A stretch of 64,000 nucleotides of DNA from Trochalopteron elliotii (taxonomy: Eukaryota > Chordata > Aves > Passeriformes > Leiothrichidae). The notes beneath the pieces are model-generated. The model worked only from the letters and a program-made list of their open reading frames with translations. It was not told the DNA's origin and ran no database searches. Positions 20,633 to 35,600 of this stretch are shown piece after piece; within the stretch, counting starts at the first letter, position 1; each line of letters opens with the position of its first letter. The DNA is taken from assembly GCA_024734555.1 (NCBI GenBank), contig JANPWX010020199.1, positions 2,857,150-2,921,149 on the forward strand. Reading direction: 5' to 3'. The translations under genes and the position numbers were made by a program.

Positions 20633-22330
20633 CTGATGCAGATAAAATGTCATTATCCAATCAAACTACATCAAACAACTACCAAAAGTTTACATTGATC
20701 ATTTCTACTAAGCATACATTTTTGCTTGTGAATCCAGAGTAATTATTCTGCCATGAGAGTCTTAGTCTCTTTCTGCCATGCAAGAGACTTAGTATCTGAA
20801 AACCATCTTGATGATCTCATTTTTCTCTTCATAGTAATATATTAAGAATTTTGAAGAACACTTTCTCACATTCACCTTCTCTATTTTTTTTCACTATGAT
20901 CTCAGTAGTCTTCAGGGTTCCAGAACTGTGCAAGCTTTAAATAGCAATATATTCCACATAATTTCCATCTCCCACATCTTACTGCATGACTGTGAAGTGT
21001 TAGGTAAAGCCTGAGATAATTCTGGATTTGAATGAGGTTTCATGTGAATGAAACACACAAGGAGCACTTGGGAAGTGATTCTTTCCTAGGTAGGGCTACC
21101 CAAATGATTTCTTTTAATAAGTTTCCTTAAGTCATTGAAGACCAGGCATTTGCTATAATCAGCAACACATTCCAGCTATTCTAGTCTAAAGCATGACATC
21201 AAGTAACTTGACAGGAAAAAACTTAAGATTTCATTTTAAGATTACAAAAAAGATATTTTCAAGCAAATAAAAAAGACACCAGAAATTTATTTTCCATATT
21301 TAAAATGCTTTGCTTATTCTTCTATTTAAGAATATTATAAACAACATTCTGAAGGCTTAAAACTAAAACTTATTTCTTTACAAAATAAATTTGTTCTACA
21401 CTTTATTTTATGTAGAGGTGTATTTTTAAAATGTCCATTGAAGCTAATCTGGTAGAACACAGGATTTAGAAGTCAGATTAAAAGACTGCATGTTAAATTT
21501 CCTGGTTTCCTGGGTTTATATATGTACATGTCACTTGGATAAACACTGAAAACAGAATCGATGGATTCATCTATTATTGAAGGGGTTCTTACAGCTATTA
21601 ACCATTTCAGCTTCTTTGGTGTCTGCAAAGGAAATTTTGGAGGTAAACTTCACAGATTCACATTTTCCTTTACTTTATTATGTGATCTCTAATGGTATGG
21701 CCAGTGTTGGTAATTTTTGCTTAAAAAATTGCAAAGCAAACCTGCACATATATTTTCTCACTTCTTTTTCTTTTACACACATTCAATCCATATGTTTGAA
21801 AAGTTTCTAAAAGCTACATGATTAAATTATTAGTTTTGATGAGTTTAATTTAGAAATAAGGAAATATACTGGAAAACAAAAAGGTGCATTAAAAATAATA
21901 GGCCTTTAAATGGCACTGGTCTATTTTTGTTTTATGAAGTATTCTGTCTGGGAAAACACTTTGACTGTAGGAGCAGGAACACAGCTGGTGTGTGCATACC
22001 AGAACATACAGCTGCTGCTGGAGTGAAAATATTGTGTTTATTGTTAAATATTGGAAAGTTGCCAGCACATCTCTGGATCTAAATCCTGCAATACTTGCTC
22101 TGGGCAGGAGGTCCCCTGGAGCCTGGGTCCAGCTCTTCAGCTATTCTGACAAGTTTTGTTCCTAGCCTACTGTAAACAGGAAATCAGAGTGGAGAAGCCA
22201 GGAAAGAAGTACGGAAACTCCTTCTAAACGTGTCGTGTAATGGGCTTGAACAGAGGGCTTGCTGAACAGAAGCTGAGTCGTGTTTATGCAACCAATGCTG
22301 GGTTTCCCTTCCCCAGCCCCTCCCCCACCT

Positions 22331-22384
22331 TATTATCATTATTGTTGATGATGATGATATTAATATTATTTTTATTCTCTCTGT

Positions 22385-22417
<33 letters not shown>

Positions 22418-22450
22418 TACTATTACTATTACTATTATTATTATTATTTT
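22331..22450. repeat. (TTA)n / (TGA)n / (CTATTA)n microsatellite
   Basis: Interrupted ATT and GATGAT units, then a core of pure TTA and ACTATT units at about 22386-22449. It creates a meaningless leucine-run frame on the plus strand. Confidence 0.95.
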
Positions 22451-23112
22451 CTTGTTTTTCTGATTCCTCTTATGTCAGCCCTGGCATACCCCCTCAACCG
22501 TTGGTTGCCTTGGTGATTGAGAGCAGCTGTTTATAGCAATTGTCTTGATATCACACAAGACTGAACTTCCCACAACTTCTCAGAAACACCAGCACCAAGC
22601 AACGTTTTAAAAACTTGGCAATGTCATCGCCATTAAGGAGGAGCTGCTCTTTCTTGGGCTGTACTATTTTTTTAAGGAGAAGCAGCAGGACAAACTAAAT
22701 GTGATTGTGACAGGGCATTGTACAAGCACAGGGTAAAGAATCCATTATTATTCCCTCATGAGCCTTCAAAGATGATAAGACTGGTCTTATTCTTACCTTG
22801 CAATTGATGAAGAAGTGATCCACCACAAACTCATTCTACTGTCTGGAGGAGAAATCAGAAATAGTGAGGTACTGTAACTCTTAGTAGCCTGCCAGGTAAA
22901 TAGGTCAGTGCTCCAGACATGATTGGGCTGCTGGTGGGAGCAGACTGGCACGAGTTCCAGGCTGGACTTTGCTGCTTAAACAAGCACAGCAAAAGAGACA
23001 GCTTCTTGGCTGGAATACAGGTGTGGGGACTTTTTGTCTTAGGTATAATCAGGAAAGACAGATGCACCTTATGGAATCCATACTTTCCTAAAAGAAATTA
23101 AAAGATAATGGG

Positions 23113-23140
23113 AAAAAAAAAAAAAAAAAAAAAAAAAAAA
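23113..23140. repeat. Poly(A) run with A/C-rich downstream tract
   Basis: 28 consecutive A, then about 90 bp of A-rich sequence with CCAAACCC-like units to about 23225. It could be an old retroposon tail, but no body is recognisable upstream. Confidence 0.85.
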
Positions 23141-26100
23141 GCAGACAAAAAAACCCACACTAAAATAAAATAAAAAAATCCAAACCCAAACAGCCAGACA
23201 AAAGAACCCAAACCTGAAAAACAAAATATATAAGTTCTAATTTAAATTACTATCTTGTTATCAGAGCACAGAACACTATTCAGAGGTTTGATTTTTGATT
23301 GCATTCATATCTGAACATTAAAGACCTCTTTCCTCAAGTCAATTGATAACAAGAGAATCTCCAGTGAAATAAAAATAAGTGAACGGCTAATACATTGCTG
23401 AGGAAGATTTGAAAACGTAACTGGAATGAACTCTGATATCGCAAGCCTGATATTTACACTGACAGACACATGCATACACATTATCTTCAAACTTACTCCT
23501 TTTTAGAAAATCCTCTTCTAGTAATTTTTTTTTTTGAATGGTTAGAGTTGAAAATATAGAATTTTTTTAATGAGAAAATAAAAGAAGCTGGGCCTTATCT
23601 TGTTTTCTTTGATTATTTTGTCACCTTTTACTGCTATCTTCATTTCCAAATAAAATAAAACAAAACAGTAATTATATTTCTCGCCAGTGTTGATTTTCTC
23701 ATAATAGTGGAAATTGGCAAATAATTCATATTTGCTTTTTTTGCTTTTCCTATCTAAACCTAAGCCAGTTTTCTCTTTCAACAGCCCCTAAACCTGGCCT
23801 TGCTCATTTTATGCAGAAAATAGAGGTGGTCTGTGCTAGCAGCTTCAGCTTGGGTCCTTAGCAATACCAACTGAGTTTAAATTAGTATAAAAAATATTGT
23901 CAATCTTCATTCCAAATTGTTTTGGTGGTTCATCAGCATCCTTCACTGGATTTACAAACACCTGGGGATAGCTGGGTCATCTACTAGCTATCTCTTTCTG
24001 ATGTGGCCCAGTTTATTCCTAAGATAAGTCTTCCTACCTGTGAAAAACTCAAATATCACTAAGATTTTTGCCCTGCCTAGCACCACTCCTTCCGATTTTT
24101 ATCTGACAGTGTGTGGTAAGTTCCCCTTGCCTTCCAATGCTGTTCTAACCCTTGTGTTGCACCACTGCATGGTGAAGAAAACAACAGACCACGTAATGTT
24201 TGATGAAAGGTGTGAAGTAGACTAAAGGGATAAAGAGGATCAACAGAATGCACCAGAAAAGTTTTCAACTCTGTGATTCTGGAGGCAGCTGTATGCTAAC
24301 CCTGCGCCAGGGTCTCCCTCTGGGAGGTTACTCCTCTTTCTCTATCAAGTGGTGCCCAGAGGTGTGATTTCATCATGTGCTTTCTAGTACTTCCAGAGAA
24401 GCTCCAGTCCCTGGAGTGAGGCAACATGACTCTCACAGTAGTTTTGGAGTTTTGTTGGCAGTAACTTTCTAACCACCTTCTTTTGTGAGAAAAGCTTGAA
24501 ACCTAGAAACTAAAAAATTCAAGTTCCAAAGAAAGGACAAAAAAATATCATCAGCTACGCCCTGAAATGTGTTTGGAATCCTACCAAAATTGTACTTAGC
24601 TCATTGCTTTCCAAGAAACCCATGTCCTATGCAGTGTCAGCAAGTACATTCTGATCTTACTTTTTGACCTGCATGTTCCTAGCTCTGCCCTGTCCCAGTC
24701 CAGCAAGACTGTGTTCTTGTACAAATTCAGGAGATGCAGCTGGGCGAAACAAATTCAGTGATTTACCCCATCATGAGTTCATCATTAAGGCTGTGCAACT
24801 TGCCTAGGTTATTGAATTAATACTGTTATTTAGCATTAATTTGCTCAGATGATGGACAAAAATAGTGTAGCATATGCTGGTCTTACCCTCATACATTAAT
24901 GAACCTCTAACTCCACTTCTAGAAATGAAAATGGGGAAAGTAATCCACTTGGCACTTCTTAAACTCATAGTTTATGAACATTTTCTCTTGGGTATTCACA
25001 GCAAATGTTATCTTTCCTTTCATCCTCCTGTTTGTCTTTGCTAATGTCATAAATAACCTTGCAAGCAATAAAATTACTTATCTCTTAGGTAAATAAATCT
25101 TAGCCTATTTTATAACCTCTACAGAAGGATTTTTCTTTTAAAGATAATACAAATGCAAAACCAGACAGTCATTTGTATATCCATCATTTCATACCCCCTC
25201 TTTTTGTGAAGCAAACAAAAAAAGTAAAGATGTTCATTGTCAGCAACTCCAGCATGGCTTCTGATGTGCATGTTGTTCCTTTTTCCCCATCATATTCTGA
25301 ATCATATGGAGAAGGGGAAATATATTTGCAGCATAAGATCAATCTGCAGCCAATGAACACTGAAAAGGTGTGGGAAAAACACGACAGTTAACTTATTTTG
25401 GATCAATTCTCATGGTTAGGGAAAACATGATAAGGTGTTCAGAGTGCTGAGCACAAAACACTTCATGTGAGGAGATGCAGAGCAGAAGGCAGAAATACTT
25501 CGACAGGGACAGAAATGAGTTCTCCAAGCCTTTTCCTTCATCTTCATATGTATTACCTTGTGAGCAGACAACCTGTTTTCAGTTTTCGTGTCCCTCTAGT
25601 CATGAAAGCCCTCATGAAGATATTCAGTAATTATAAGGCAGAATGAAATCTGAGGTACTGCATCAGGATTTGGCCCTAGCTCTTAAGATGGCAATTTAAA
25701 AGAACATGTCATTACCACCCAAAGAATTTGTCAGTACCATCCCAGTACTGGGATTACAAACTACACAATTAGTAATCCCAATACACAAATGAGGAAGTAA
25801 AATAACCATAAGGTAGTTCACTTCTGTATTACTCAGCAAATGAGAAAGAATTGGAAATTGAAGAAAAAATACAGGGAAAGTGGAGGAAAAAGTTTTCTTT
25901 TACTTGGAGGAAAGTAGGTAAGAGAATTATCTGCAGCTATTTACTGTATAAAAAGCTTCAGATAGTAAGTTTTAAAAACCTGGGGTGTACAATCCATAAA
26001 CAGAGAGAATCTCAGGGGGAAAAATATCAAATAAAAACAGGTCTTCAGTTTATGTTTTAAAACAGCCACTCAATGGCTGACAAACAGCTCTTATGAGAGA

Positions 26101-27994
26101 AAATTCATGCACAAGAGAACAAGTTTTCAAAATGTATGATATGTAAAGCCTACAATCTAATAGCAATTTTGCATGACACAAATTCATACGTGCTTTGGAA
26201 TGCAGTGTAGTTAGCTCCCAAAGACGCTGAGAAGGTGAAGAATACTAAAGGACCTTAAAAAAGACTGTATTATTCATCCCCAAAAAACACGTATGAAGAG
26301 AAATGGAGAAATCCTAAAAAAAGCCGGTAAATCTGAATCTTATTATTTACTGATCAATATGCTACAGCTAATAAAAAGTCAGGAACAGCATTTTGTTTCA
26401 TCTTAGCTAACACATTCTTATGTTATAAAAATCTAACCACTACCACCATCACAAATCTTCAATCAGCAACTTTCTCACCTGAAGAATGACTTCTGTATTA
26501 ACATAAAATAATTAATACTTAATTATTCTTCTCTCACTTTCATTACTATCCCAGACCCTCACAGATTAAGAAACGTACAAAATATAAACAAGGGAAATTA
26601 CCTGTAACTCAAAAACTTCCCCAAACTTTCAAAAATACCTTCACATAGCCAATGTCTTAGATAAGGCATAAGAAATTCCAAAATGTGGTACAATTCTCTC
26701 TTGGATAGTATGTCAGGGATGGACAGAAAAATGAAAGAGATGGAGGAAAAACTCCAAAAGAAATCCTTGATTATCACTGGGTCAGGCTCATGTTGTGACC
26801 TATCTTCCCTCAGAAAACAGCTCTGGATTTTAGAATTTGGACATACATTTGCAAACTTCAAGGGGTCATTTAATTTCCCTTAAAATAAACTTTATCGTAA
26901 ATTAGTGATCTCCTTTCCATTTTAGCTGACACAAATGACAAAACAGACCTAGTAATAACGTTTGAGGGCCTGACACACCTTAGAATGGGAGAATACAAAG
27001 TTGGGATACAAGGACAGCAGTAAACCCAGCCACACAGTTTTCTGACAAGCAGTCTTTTCCACCGTTGGCATCTGCTATGATTCAGTTGTTACTCAGAAGG
27101 GAGAGAGCATCTAGTGAATGAATCATCAGGCTATATCCTGTAGCAATTTTGTTTCCATTCGTCTTTAGAAGTGGACTTCCAAAGAGGAATGTCTCAACCT
27201 CTGGGAGTCAGAGGGATCCAGAGGGACAGGCTGCCTGAAGCAAATGAGTAAAGAGATGAAAAGAACAAGGCCATACACAATACCATTCACATTTCCCATC
27301 CTTGACTATATGTAATCAGACATCTTCATGCAATCACAGTCACACAGCAGTCAATGAGGTTATTAATGGAGATAAAATGACTTTTGTTTAATAAAAAACA
27401 GAACCCTTGGTAAAGGGCATCTTTAGAAAAAGAGAAATGTGTTGGCTACCTGAGTTACTGATGTAGAAGGTTCCTGTTTTCTTTCAGTTATTCAGTTCAT
27501 TTTTCTCTCAATATAGAATTAAAACTGAATGCATTTGTATGAAATACAAAAATAATGCAACTTTAGTTGAATCATAATAATTTCAATTGCACTGTCAATC
27601 TAAGCATAGCATTTTGAAAGAGCTATCATGAAAGAGCTGTCCTTTCACCTCATTAATGGAAAATTATTTCTAAAAGCCAGAAAAAAATAATGTGCCCAAG
27701 AGTTTCAAATGACAGTACATTTGCTGAAGGTCTAAGGTATGTGGGCATGCCTTATTTTCTGTTACAGATTTAAGACTGGAAATCCCAGAAAAGAGGAAAG
27801 TTTTTGCTTTCTTCATCCCAAATCGAATTTCTGCTGGGGAAAGACAAAACAGGAAAAAGAAACCCCACATGGAAAGCTGCATGCCCACAAAAAATGTGTA
27901 GTAGGTTCTAAGTCAGTCGCATTAAAACTTTTTGCCCTTGAATTCTTGTTACAAATAAAATTAAGCGTTACTAGACAAACATATTAGAAGTCGT

Positions 27995-28041
27995 TAATGA
28001 TCATTACTTTGTTAAGCATCCAGTGATCATTTATGATCACT
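27995..28041. repeat. Cluster of two GATC-centred palindromes
   Basis: TAATGATCATTA at 27995-28006 is a perfect 12-bp palindrome. Sixteen bases later, AGTGATCA (28022-28029) and TGATCACT (28034-28041) form a perfect inverted repeat around TTTA. Confidence 0.9.
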
Positions 28042-29623
28042 TGTGCACTCCCTCGACATCCCTGATATTTAATGGTTAATATTTTTTTCCATTCTTAGAC
28101 TCTTTCTAAAATGTCAGCTTTCTCACACTCATGATGATATCTTCAGATGTTATGAAACCTCCTGAGGCCAAGAGAAAAGCCAATGATGCAACCTCCCTCT
28201 GCCAAATGAGATTTCACAATTTGTTCTTCAATGTTTGCTTTGACTTCAAAAAACATATACTGCATATTTCTACATCCATATTAAGTGGAACTTAGCACTA
28301 CCAAGAACTTAGTTACAAAGCCTAAGGAAATATTCTCTGAAGGGTGGAGAATTTCATTGAGCCTCTGCCAATTAGTCTCCATTTCCTTTCATCCTGTGTT
28401 TATCCTTGGTAGAGATATTGACTCGAACACCCAAACAACAAGTACTGCAATTTCTGGCCTACAGAAGGGTAACAGCCCACTGATTCCAAACTCATTCCTC
28501 TGCTGCCCTGGTGAGGGCAATAAATCCAAAAGACACTGGGGAAAGAGCACAGAGGGTGGCACTTACAAACAAGGAAGAAACTATCATTTTTCTCCACCTC
28601 TCAATCTGTGCACATACACAAATAAAGATAGAATGTTAACCCACCTAAACCTAAGCACTAAACACTACATAGCACCAATTTAATCATACTTTTATCCTAT
28701 TTTCTCACTAGGTTTCTCCTGTTTGTCAACCTTTTGTAGTTCATTTGGAAGCCGAAATACCTGGAGAGCACAGTGGATCTGTGACTAAGTAGTAACTGAT
28801 AGGAGCACCCAGAGTCAAAGGAGAATTCCCTCCTTGTCCCTGAAAGAGGATGGCTGCACTCCAAGGACATGACATACATCGTGCTTGCAATACTTACCCA
28901 CAGATCCATTACTGGTTCCTAAGGGGCATTACCACAATTATGAACACCCAAACAGGAAACCTTGAGCTCTCACAAAATAATCTGAGCAATAGCGACACAT
29001 GCCACTTCCTAGGCCAAAATTTTGTGATGACATCATGAGGCTGTAATGTAAAACATTATTAAAGCTGTGCTTTTCAGAAGAGGGTGGTTCTTCAAGGATG
29101 AAGCATGTGTGAATACTTATGCTGATTAATTTACACTTGAATAGTCATTGAATATTCTGTTTTAATGATGCCCCTCCTAAAAGTTAGATATTTTGCCAGC
29201 TGTTTCATCTAAGACCTATTGTCTTTATTGATCTCTGTGGACTGTTCAGACTCTCAAAAATACTACCTTTTTCCCATAGTGGTATAAAGACATTAGGAAA
29301 TTTTTCAGCCTAAGATAACTTATCTATGTAGCTGCAGTTCAACCAAGAAACTAAAGAGAATTCTGTTGGAGAGGCTTTTTTTCTACTGTACTCATTATTC
29401 CCTGGTGTTAAATATATGATCTTTTCAAAAAATTAGAATGATATCAAGACTAAGATTACTCAATTTAAAAGGGGTCACTAATACAATAGGTACTTCAAAA
29501 GAGAAGGTCTCTGGTAATAAAATATAACTAGTCATATAAACATGAATAATATAGCTTGGAAAGGGCCTCTGCAGGTCCCAAGTCAAATTCTGTTCCCCCA
29601 CAGTCAATATTGTACATCTACAT

Positions 29624-29675
29624 GGGTACTTTTATCCATATTATGATTTGGGTACTTTTACCTATATTATGATTC
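29624..29675. repeat. 26-bp tandem duplication
   Basis: GGGTACTTTTA..ATATTATGATT occurs at 29624-29649 and directly again at 29650-29675 with three differences. Confidence 0.9.
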
Positions 29676-32600
29676 TTTGGTCTGTAGCCACCACTTAGTA
29701 TTGCCAGTAACAAACGTCCCATTAACTTCTCCAAAAGCAAGACTGGGTTATGAAAACAAGTCCTTAATAAGTCTGTATCTGATTTACCTATTGCTGCAAC
29801 AGCCAAGCCAAAAGCTGTAACATTGAATTTTTACTCAAAGATTCATATTATGGGTTTTTTTTATTTCCTCAATAGAAACCATGAGTATCTCAAGAAATAT
29901 TCTTGTTTCATAATATGGAGATTTCAATGACAAAGACACTGTTGTGTAAAAACAAAGAACTTGCACATATCACGGCACACACTGGGAATCTGATTTGTTA
30001 GGCAGTCCAATTACTGAGTTTGGTCTCCTACAGTGAACTTACATTTGACCTCCCTAGAGTGAGGACACTAATATCTGTTCCAGGTATTCTATTTGTTTAG
30101 TAATTTCTTTCCTATAAATTTAGAAATGTTATGGTTGAAGTACATTTTGCACTAGATACAGATCAAAAGAAATAGATTTTGCAAAGTAAAAGACTTGTGG
30201 ACATGTGAGTGCATATTCAAAGTTTCTGTATAATAAGCAAATATCACTGTATAGAAGCTTCTATATCTTAACCCCCCATTATTCTCCAGACTATTCTCCA
30301 GAAAGTAACATTTTTCCTTACTTCTGTAAAACTTGGTTCTCTAATTTCCAATTCTGTACAAGTCAAGGCTCTTCACTTAGGCTTCTCCATTCAGGTCACA
30401 GAAGGGACCAGAAGACTTTGAATGACATTTAATTCATGCTAGAAGTTACTTTTTTCATGATAACTCATTTAATGCAGCCCACCCAAACCCAGATGGTAAC
30501 AGATTTCAATTACTGTTGACATAAGTTGGATATGAAGAAGATGTGGAAAGCTTAATGTAAATGTGAGGACTGGGTTGCCTGAAACAGAATTCAGTATTTA
30601 CTGTAGGATGTATTCTTTAGGTAGCAAAGTTTTCCTGTTACACTCCCAACACTATTACAAATTCTTAGTCATGGAATATATAGGAATCATCTCTATATTA
30701 GTTTTAAGAGATCATATGTCACTCATTTCTGCCTGATCCTACTCAGCTAGCCCAGCACTTCAATTTCAATGAATTTTGAGGTTTTTCTTTATGCTTTATC
30801 AGGGTTTCTCCTGTTGTTTCTGAGATGACCTGCCACTTCTTTGTCACCAGGAGTTTGTAATGTTTCTCCTTTGCATAATCCTGTCAATTATTACTCCAGC
30901 ATTGGAGTAATTCCATGATGTCAACGAAATCCCATAAGGTTCAACTTGCATCATTCTCTGTGCCTATTTTCAGCAGTGGTGCATGTTGTTTTATCTTTCT
31001 GTTTCACAGAAGATCCTAAATGTTTTCCTAATTATTGTCATAGACGACAATACAGAGTTGCACATACCAGGTACAATAAGGCTATATCTACAACTTAATT
31101 CATTCACTTTATATCAAAAATAATATTAATTTATTGTGTTTCCATTCCAAGTTTCTCTGCCAAATATGTTTCCAAAATAATTGCAGCTATTATAATATTC
31201 CAGGCGAAATAACTGCATTGTAGCAAAGTATTGCGTGAAAATTCAGTTTGCCAACAAAACAGTTTTTAGTTATCTTTCGCTTCCTCAGTTTGCATTTACT
31301 TAGACACAGCCACGACTGAAAAAAAAACCAAAACCAAAAAGAAACCAAACCAAGAACAACTGGACAGAACCCATCTGATTTCCAGCATTTCAGAGTTTGA
31401 AGGTTTTGTATTTTTGGAGTTTTTGCTTGTTCAGAGCTCTGTGTCTATAGACAGCTTGTTCTCTCCATGGACTCTTTGTCCTGTTCCACTCAGCCCCCTG
31501 ACCCTTAAGGATAAAGATGCTTTCAGGTCTCCAGGATCTCCTCCCAGCTGAGAAAATTTTCTTCTCCAGGTCAGCTTCTTGATGTTGATGACTGAGCTTG
31601 CAAGGTCTTGTTCTCAGCTGTAAGATATTGCTCCTTTTGACTGTTACACAGCAGCTTATGAATGTCACGTGCTCAATCAGTTCTGAAGTTTCAAGGAAAA
31701 TAAAAGGGCAAAACACTACTGATACCATTGGGGAAAACTGAAACACACCAGGGTGGAGAGCTTACTGGAATGTGATCATCAAAACTTCAGACTTTAGCAG
31801 CCTTTGACCTTTTTCCAATGAAATTATTCCATTTCAGCTCTCTCAGCTTTCTAATACACTTCTGAAAGCATTAACGTCCTGAGAGAGAGAAAGGAGAAAG
31901 AAAGAAATGTATGAGAGTGGTAGGGGGTGGAGGTATAAGGGTAAAAGGGAAAATAGCAAAAGCAGAGAAATATATAAATATCCTGGAGTGGTAGAAAGGG
32001 AAGACATAAAGAAAGACTTGCCATTGAATGAGTGAAAATCATGGATTAAAATTTTGGAAGAAATGTGAGATTTGCTGCTGGAATTCAGAATAAGTAGCAA
32101 GAGGTACACAAGGAGGTTGTGAGGGGAAAAGGAGAGGAATGCAAGATGCAGCCCTTGTTATGCAGGATGAGTTTATGCCATAGAAATAGTAGTAAGTAAC
32201 CCTGAAGTGCATGAGTTATACTACACAGGTTTCTGAAAAAAAACCCAGCAGGGTGCACTTCAAGAAAAAATTAGGATTTTTCCATTTGGTGTACATATCT
32301 AGCAGAAGAAATCTTTCCACTCCCCACTGACAATGCTGGAGAGAGTTTGTGTCTATTTTCACTGAAAAAACTTAGCATCAACCAACTACTCTAATATCTG
32401 AAGGCTAGCACATGCTCCAAAATCTTGACAACATCAACTCTGCCTACAGAGTAGGACAGCAGAGCAGTGTGAAAGGTATTTATTATGGATGATGGACAGC
32501 TTTCACTTGTGATGATTCAAGACCTGCTCCATCAGGTTCTGCCACCAGCTCACAAACATGGAGGAGGAGGAAGCTTTCTGTTGCTTTTCACCAGCAGTGG

Positions 32601-35600
32601 AGAGTGGGAGGAACCAGCGTCTGGACATGTCCCCACCTCCTGTCTCTGCCTAAAAAGGCTAAGTGGTGGCAAGGGCAGCAGCAGATCCTTGAGAAAGGAA
32701 CAATGCCGGTCTGAATCCTTCAAGAAACAGACAAACAAAGAAATAAGAAACAAACCTCTTGCATGGGATATCTGGCGTTCCAGCAAGACTAAGTAAATAT
32801 CTTTGAACAAGAGCAAAATAAGGTTAGGGAGATAAGGAGACAGACACATTCTCTCCTTCACAGTTTATGGCTTATTTATCAAACCCTTAGGATCAGTAGT
32901 ATATTGTGATGTTTCAATACCCTTTCAGTGTCAACACCATGAATGATGTAACACAAAGAACAGGGCTGCAGAACAATGCAGAAATTTTTTTGCAGACCAT
33001 ACCCCACCTGGAGATCTGAAGGAGGGTGTGTGTAAGCTAAATTAATCCTCCACTGTGGGCAGCTGCAGGTGGGACTTCTGGACTCAGCATGTTCTTTGTG
33101 TTTCCTGACTACCACCTAGGCCTCTTATATGACTGCAGGCATGAAATGCCCATGGAAGTGAATTCATGATGTGCAGCTGGTCTGCAGTTGCACTGAGGAC
33201 CAACACTGAGGTAGAATGTTTATGAATTGGCTAAAAACGTTATCAACTTTTGGTGATTTAAAATATTTAAAATACAGCCTTTGGAATAAAGTTTTAACTG
33301 AATACAGAATACATTTTATATTTGATCATCTGTTTCACAACATTTTGGAAAGGCTGATAAAATATAATAAATGCTTAAAACAGTGTTCTGAATTTAAATG
33401 ATAAAGTATTTTCATTAGTGAGGTCTTTACCCCCCTTACAAATCTGATCTACTTGAATTTCCACTGAAACAAAGAGGATTTGAAGGACCTTGCTGCCTCA
33501 CTAGAAAGACAGTGAATTTTATGAGATTGGATGTTTTATTAGGTTGATCTTCCACACTGACTTTTTTAAACAGAAGTAAATACATTAAGAAGGACATAGA
33601 ATAAACATGAGAAAATGTACTAATTCAGCAAAGAGCAGGTCAGAAATAAGACAGTATTATCAAGTTAAATGAGTCCTAATAAAATGTCTCCTCTGTTACC
33701 CACAGTCTAACCACTATTATATTTTCTGAAAGAATCTCTTTTTAGCAGAGTTTCCAAAAGAGCTGCTGGAAACAGCTGCCTTCCCCTCTGTTTCTGTGCT
33801 ACGTAAACTGGGGAACACCATCCACAGTTGATTTGGAGAGCACTAAGTGATTGCTGTGTTTATGAAATCCTATTCCTGTTAGTCAAGGAAATGAGTTTGA
33901 CTCACCAGCTTGTTTATGAGTTTTGCTTTATGAAAGCTACTGCTGACCTCAGACTGCTGTTCTACCAGCACTGCTCAAAACTTCTCTTCTGGGGGGATTT
34001 GCACAAGATAAGTTCCCATTTCTGCAAAGGTCCCCTATTTATTCAGAGGCTGTGTTTTTTACAGTATTGTAGTGGAAGTGGGTTACATGTCTCATATAAT
34101 ACAGACGTGCAATCATGTCTGTGCAGAGCAGCACCTCTAATATTCTTAGTTTATTTATTCTGTGAGAGGATGATTTACTCTGATCACTGACTTCCCTTGA
34201 CAGCAAATATGCAACAGCAGAATTGCTGCCTCTAAATTCAAGAGTTACACAGACTTTACATTTAATCAATGCCTTAACAAATATAAAAATTAGCCTTTTG
34301 TACCCAAGACAGAGAAACTAAAAGGTGAACACTCAAAGATTTTGAAGCAACTAGGATTATTAGTTTGAAACAGACTGAAGTTGCCACAGTAATAGAGTTA
34401 GCTTACTAGAGAAAAGGGAAAAACAAATAGTTGAATCACTTGCAGAAATCTGAGTTTGAATGTTCCTTTTCTGGGCTCTACTTTCTACTTGATACACACT
34501 GAAAAAATTTAATAAGACTTGTCCCCCTCTCCCTTCCACAGGTTCATAATACATGACTTCATTCTCTTGAGGCTATTGTTCTTCCTTCCTTTGTTTTTGC
34601 CTAGCATATCTTGTAAACTGAGGCTGGAAGTTAAAACCATCACAACCCAGACAAAATGCATTTCAGCATAAGCCAGAGATTTTTTATTTCTACCCCTTGC
34701 TGAAGAGAAATCAGAACAAAAGATGAACCACCATCTTCTGTACATGAAGTTCACCAGTGAAGATATGGTAAGAAATTTGCACTTATGAATGTACATCTGT
34801 TTATAGATGGCTTGTTTATAGATGCAAGCTTACATGTTTGAATTTGATTTGAATTTGAGCTAATTTTCCAATGCTTCCAGGATTTTAGCTTCTTTGGTAA
34901 GCATAATGATAACCCTGACTATTGGAATTACTGAAAAAAGGGAGCAAAGAAAAATGAATCAGCAATTGTCAGCTCTTTTTTTTTATTTCCTCCTTTCAGA
35001 GGTCTGAAATCCTAATTTCCTTTTTAAAGAATAAGAACTTTCAACCAAATTATATCCTTTCTTTCTTCATAGAAGGGATGTTATGTGGTCTGCCAACAGA
35101 CATTTAAATATATATTTCTCTTACCCTTTATGTACCAGGTTTCTCTTATTTGTACTTTTTGTCCCCCTTGTTATTTCTAGGGAGAAATGGGTATATTTTC
35201 TAGTTATATCTAGTAAGACAGTGATGAGCCCCACATTCTTTTGCACTAAAGCATCTGACTCATTGTTTTCCCTCCTGCTGGTACTCAGTTGGCCTTACAG
35301 TAAGGCAGCTCAGGGAGTTAAACTAGAAAAAAAAAAAAAAACACACAGAAAAATAGTTTTGAAAATCAAGAACCACCACATCATGGCTACTATTCAGTAG
35401 GTCAACCCAAGGGGCATTGCCTGGTGATAGCCTAAGCCCAGTAATATCAGATCCAATTTGTTGTGTAACATTCATTTTCTAGGGCTTTCGAGCTGGCTTT
35501 GAGCATGCTAGAAATGCTTCAAGCACAGTGCTGTTCCTGGTGGCTGCCAGCAGCAGTAAATATAGAACGAAGCCAGCCTGTTCACAGTTCATATTGAGGT

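Larger units (their letters stand above)
13072..22330. other. Gene desert, proximal block
   Basis: Mostly AT-rich unique sequence without recognised transposons. It contains a (TA)n tract, an isolated TATA box at 13424-13431, minus-strand open frames at 16700-17236 (178 codons) and 17607-18056 (149 codons) that I cannot assign, a 23-bp-period direct repeat at 17875-17913, and an AT-rich tandem tract at 20548-20632. No exon chain, tRNA or microRNA is identified. Confidence 0.6.

Noticed and set aside
22240..22536. Leucine-run frame (98 codons)
   Set aside because: The leucine run is the (TTA)n microsatellite.
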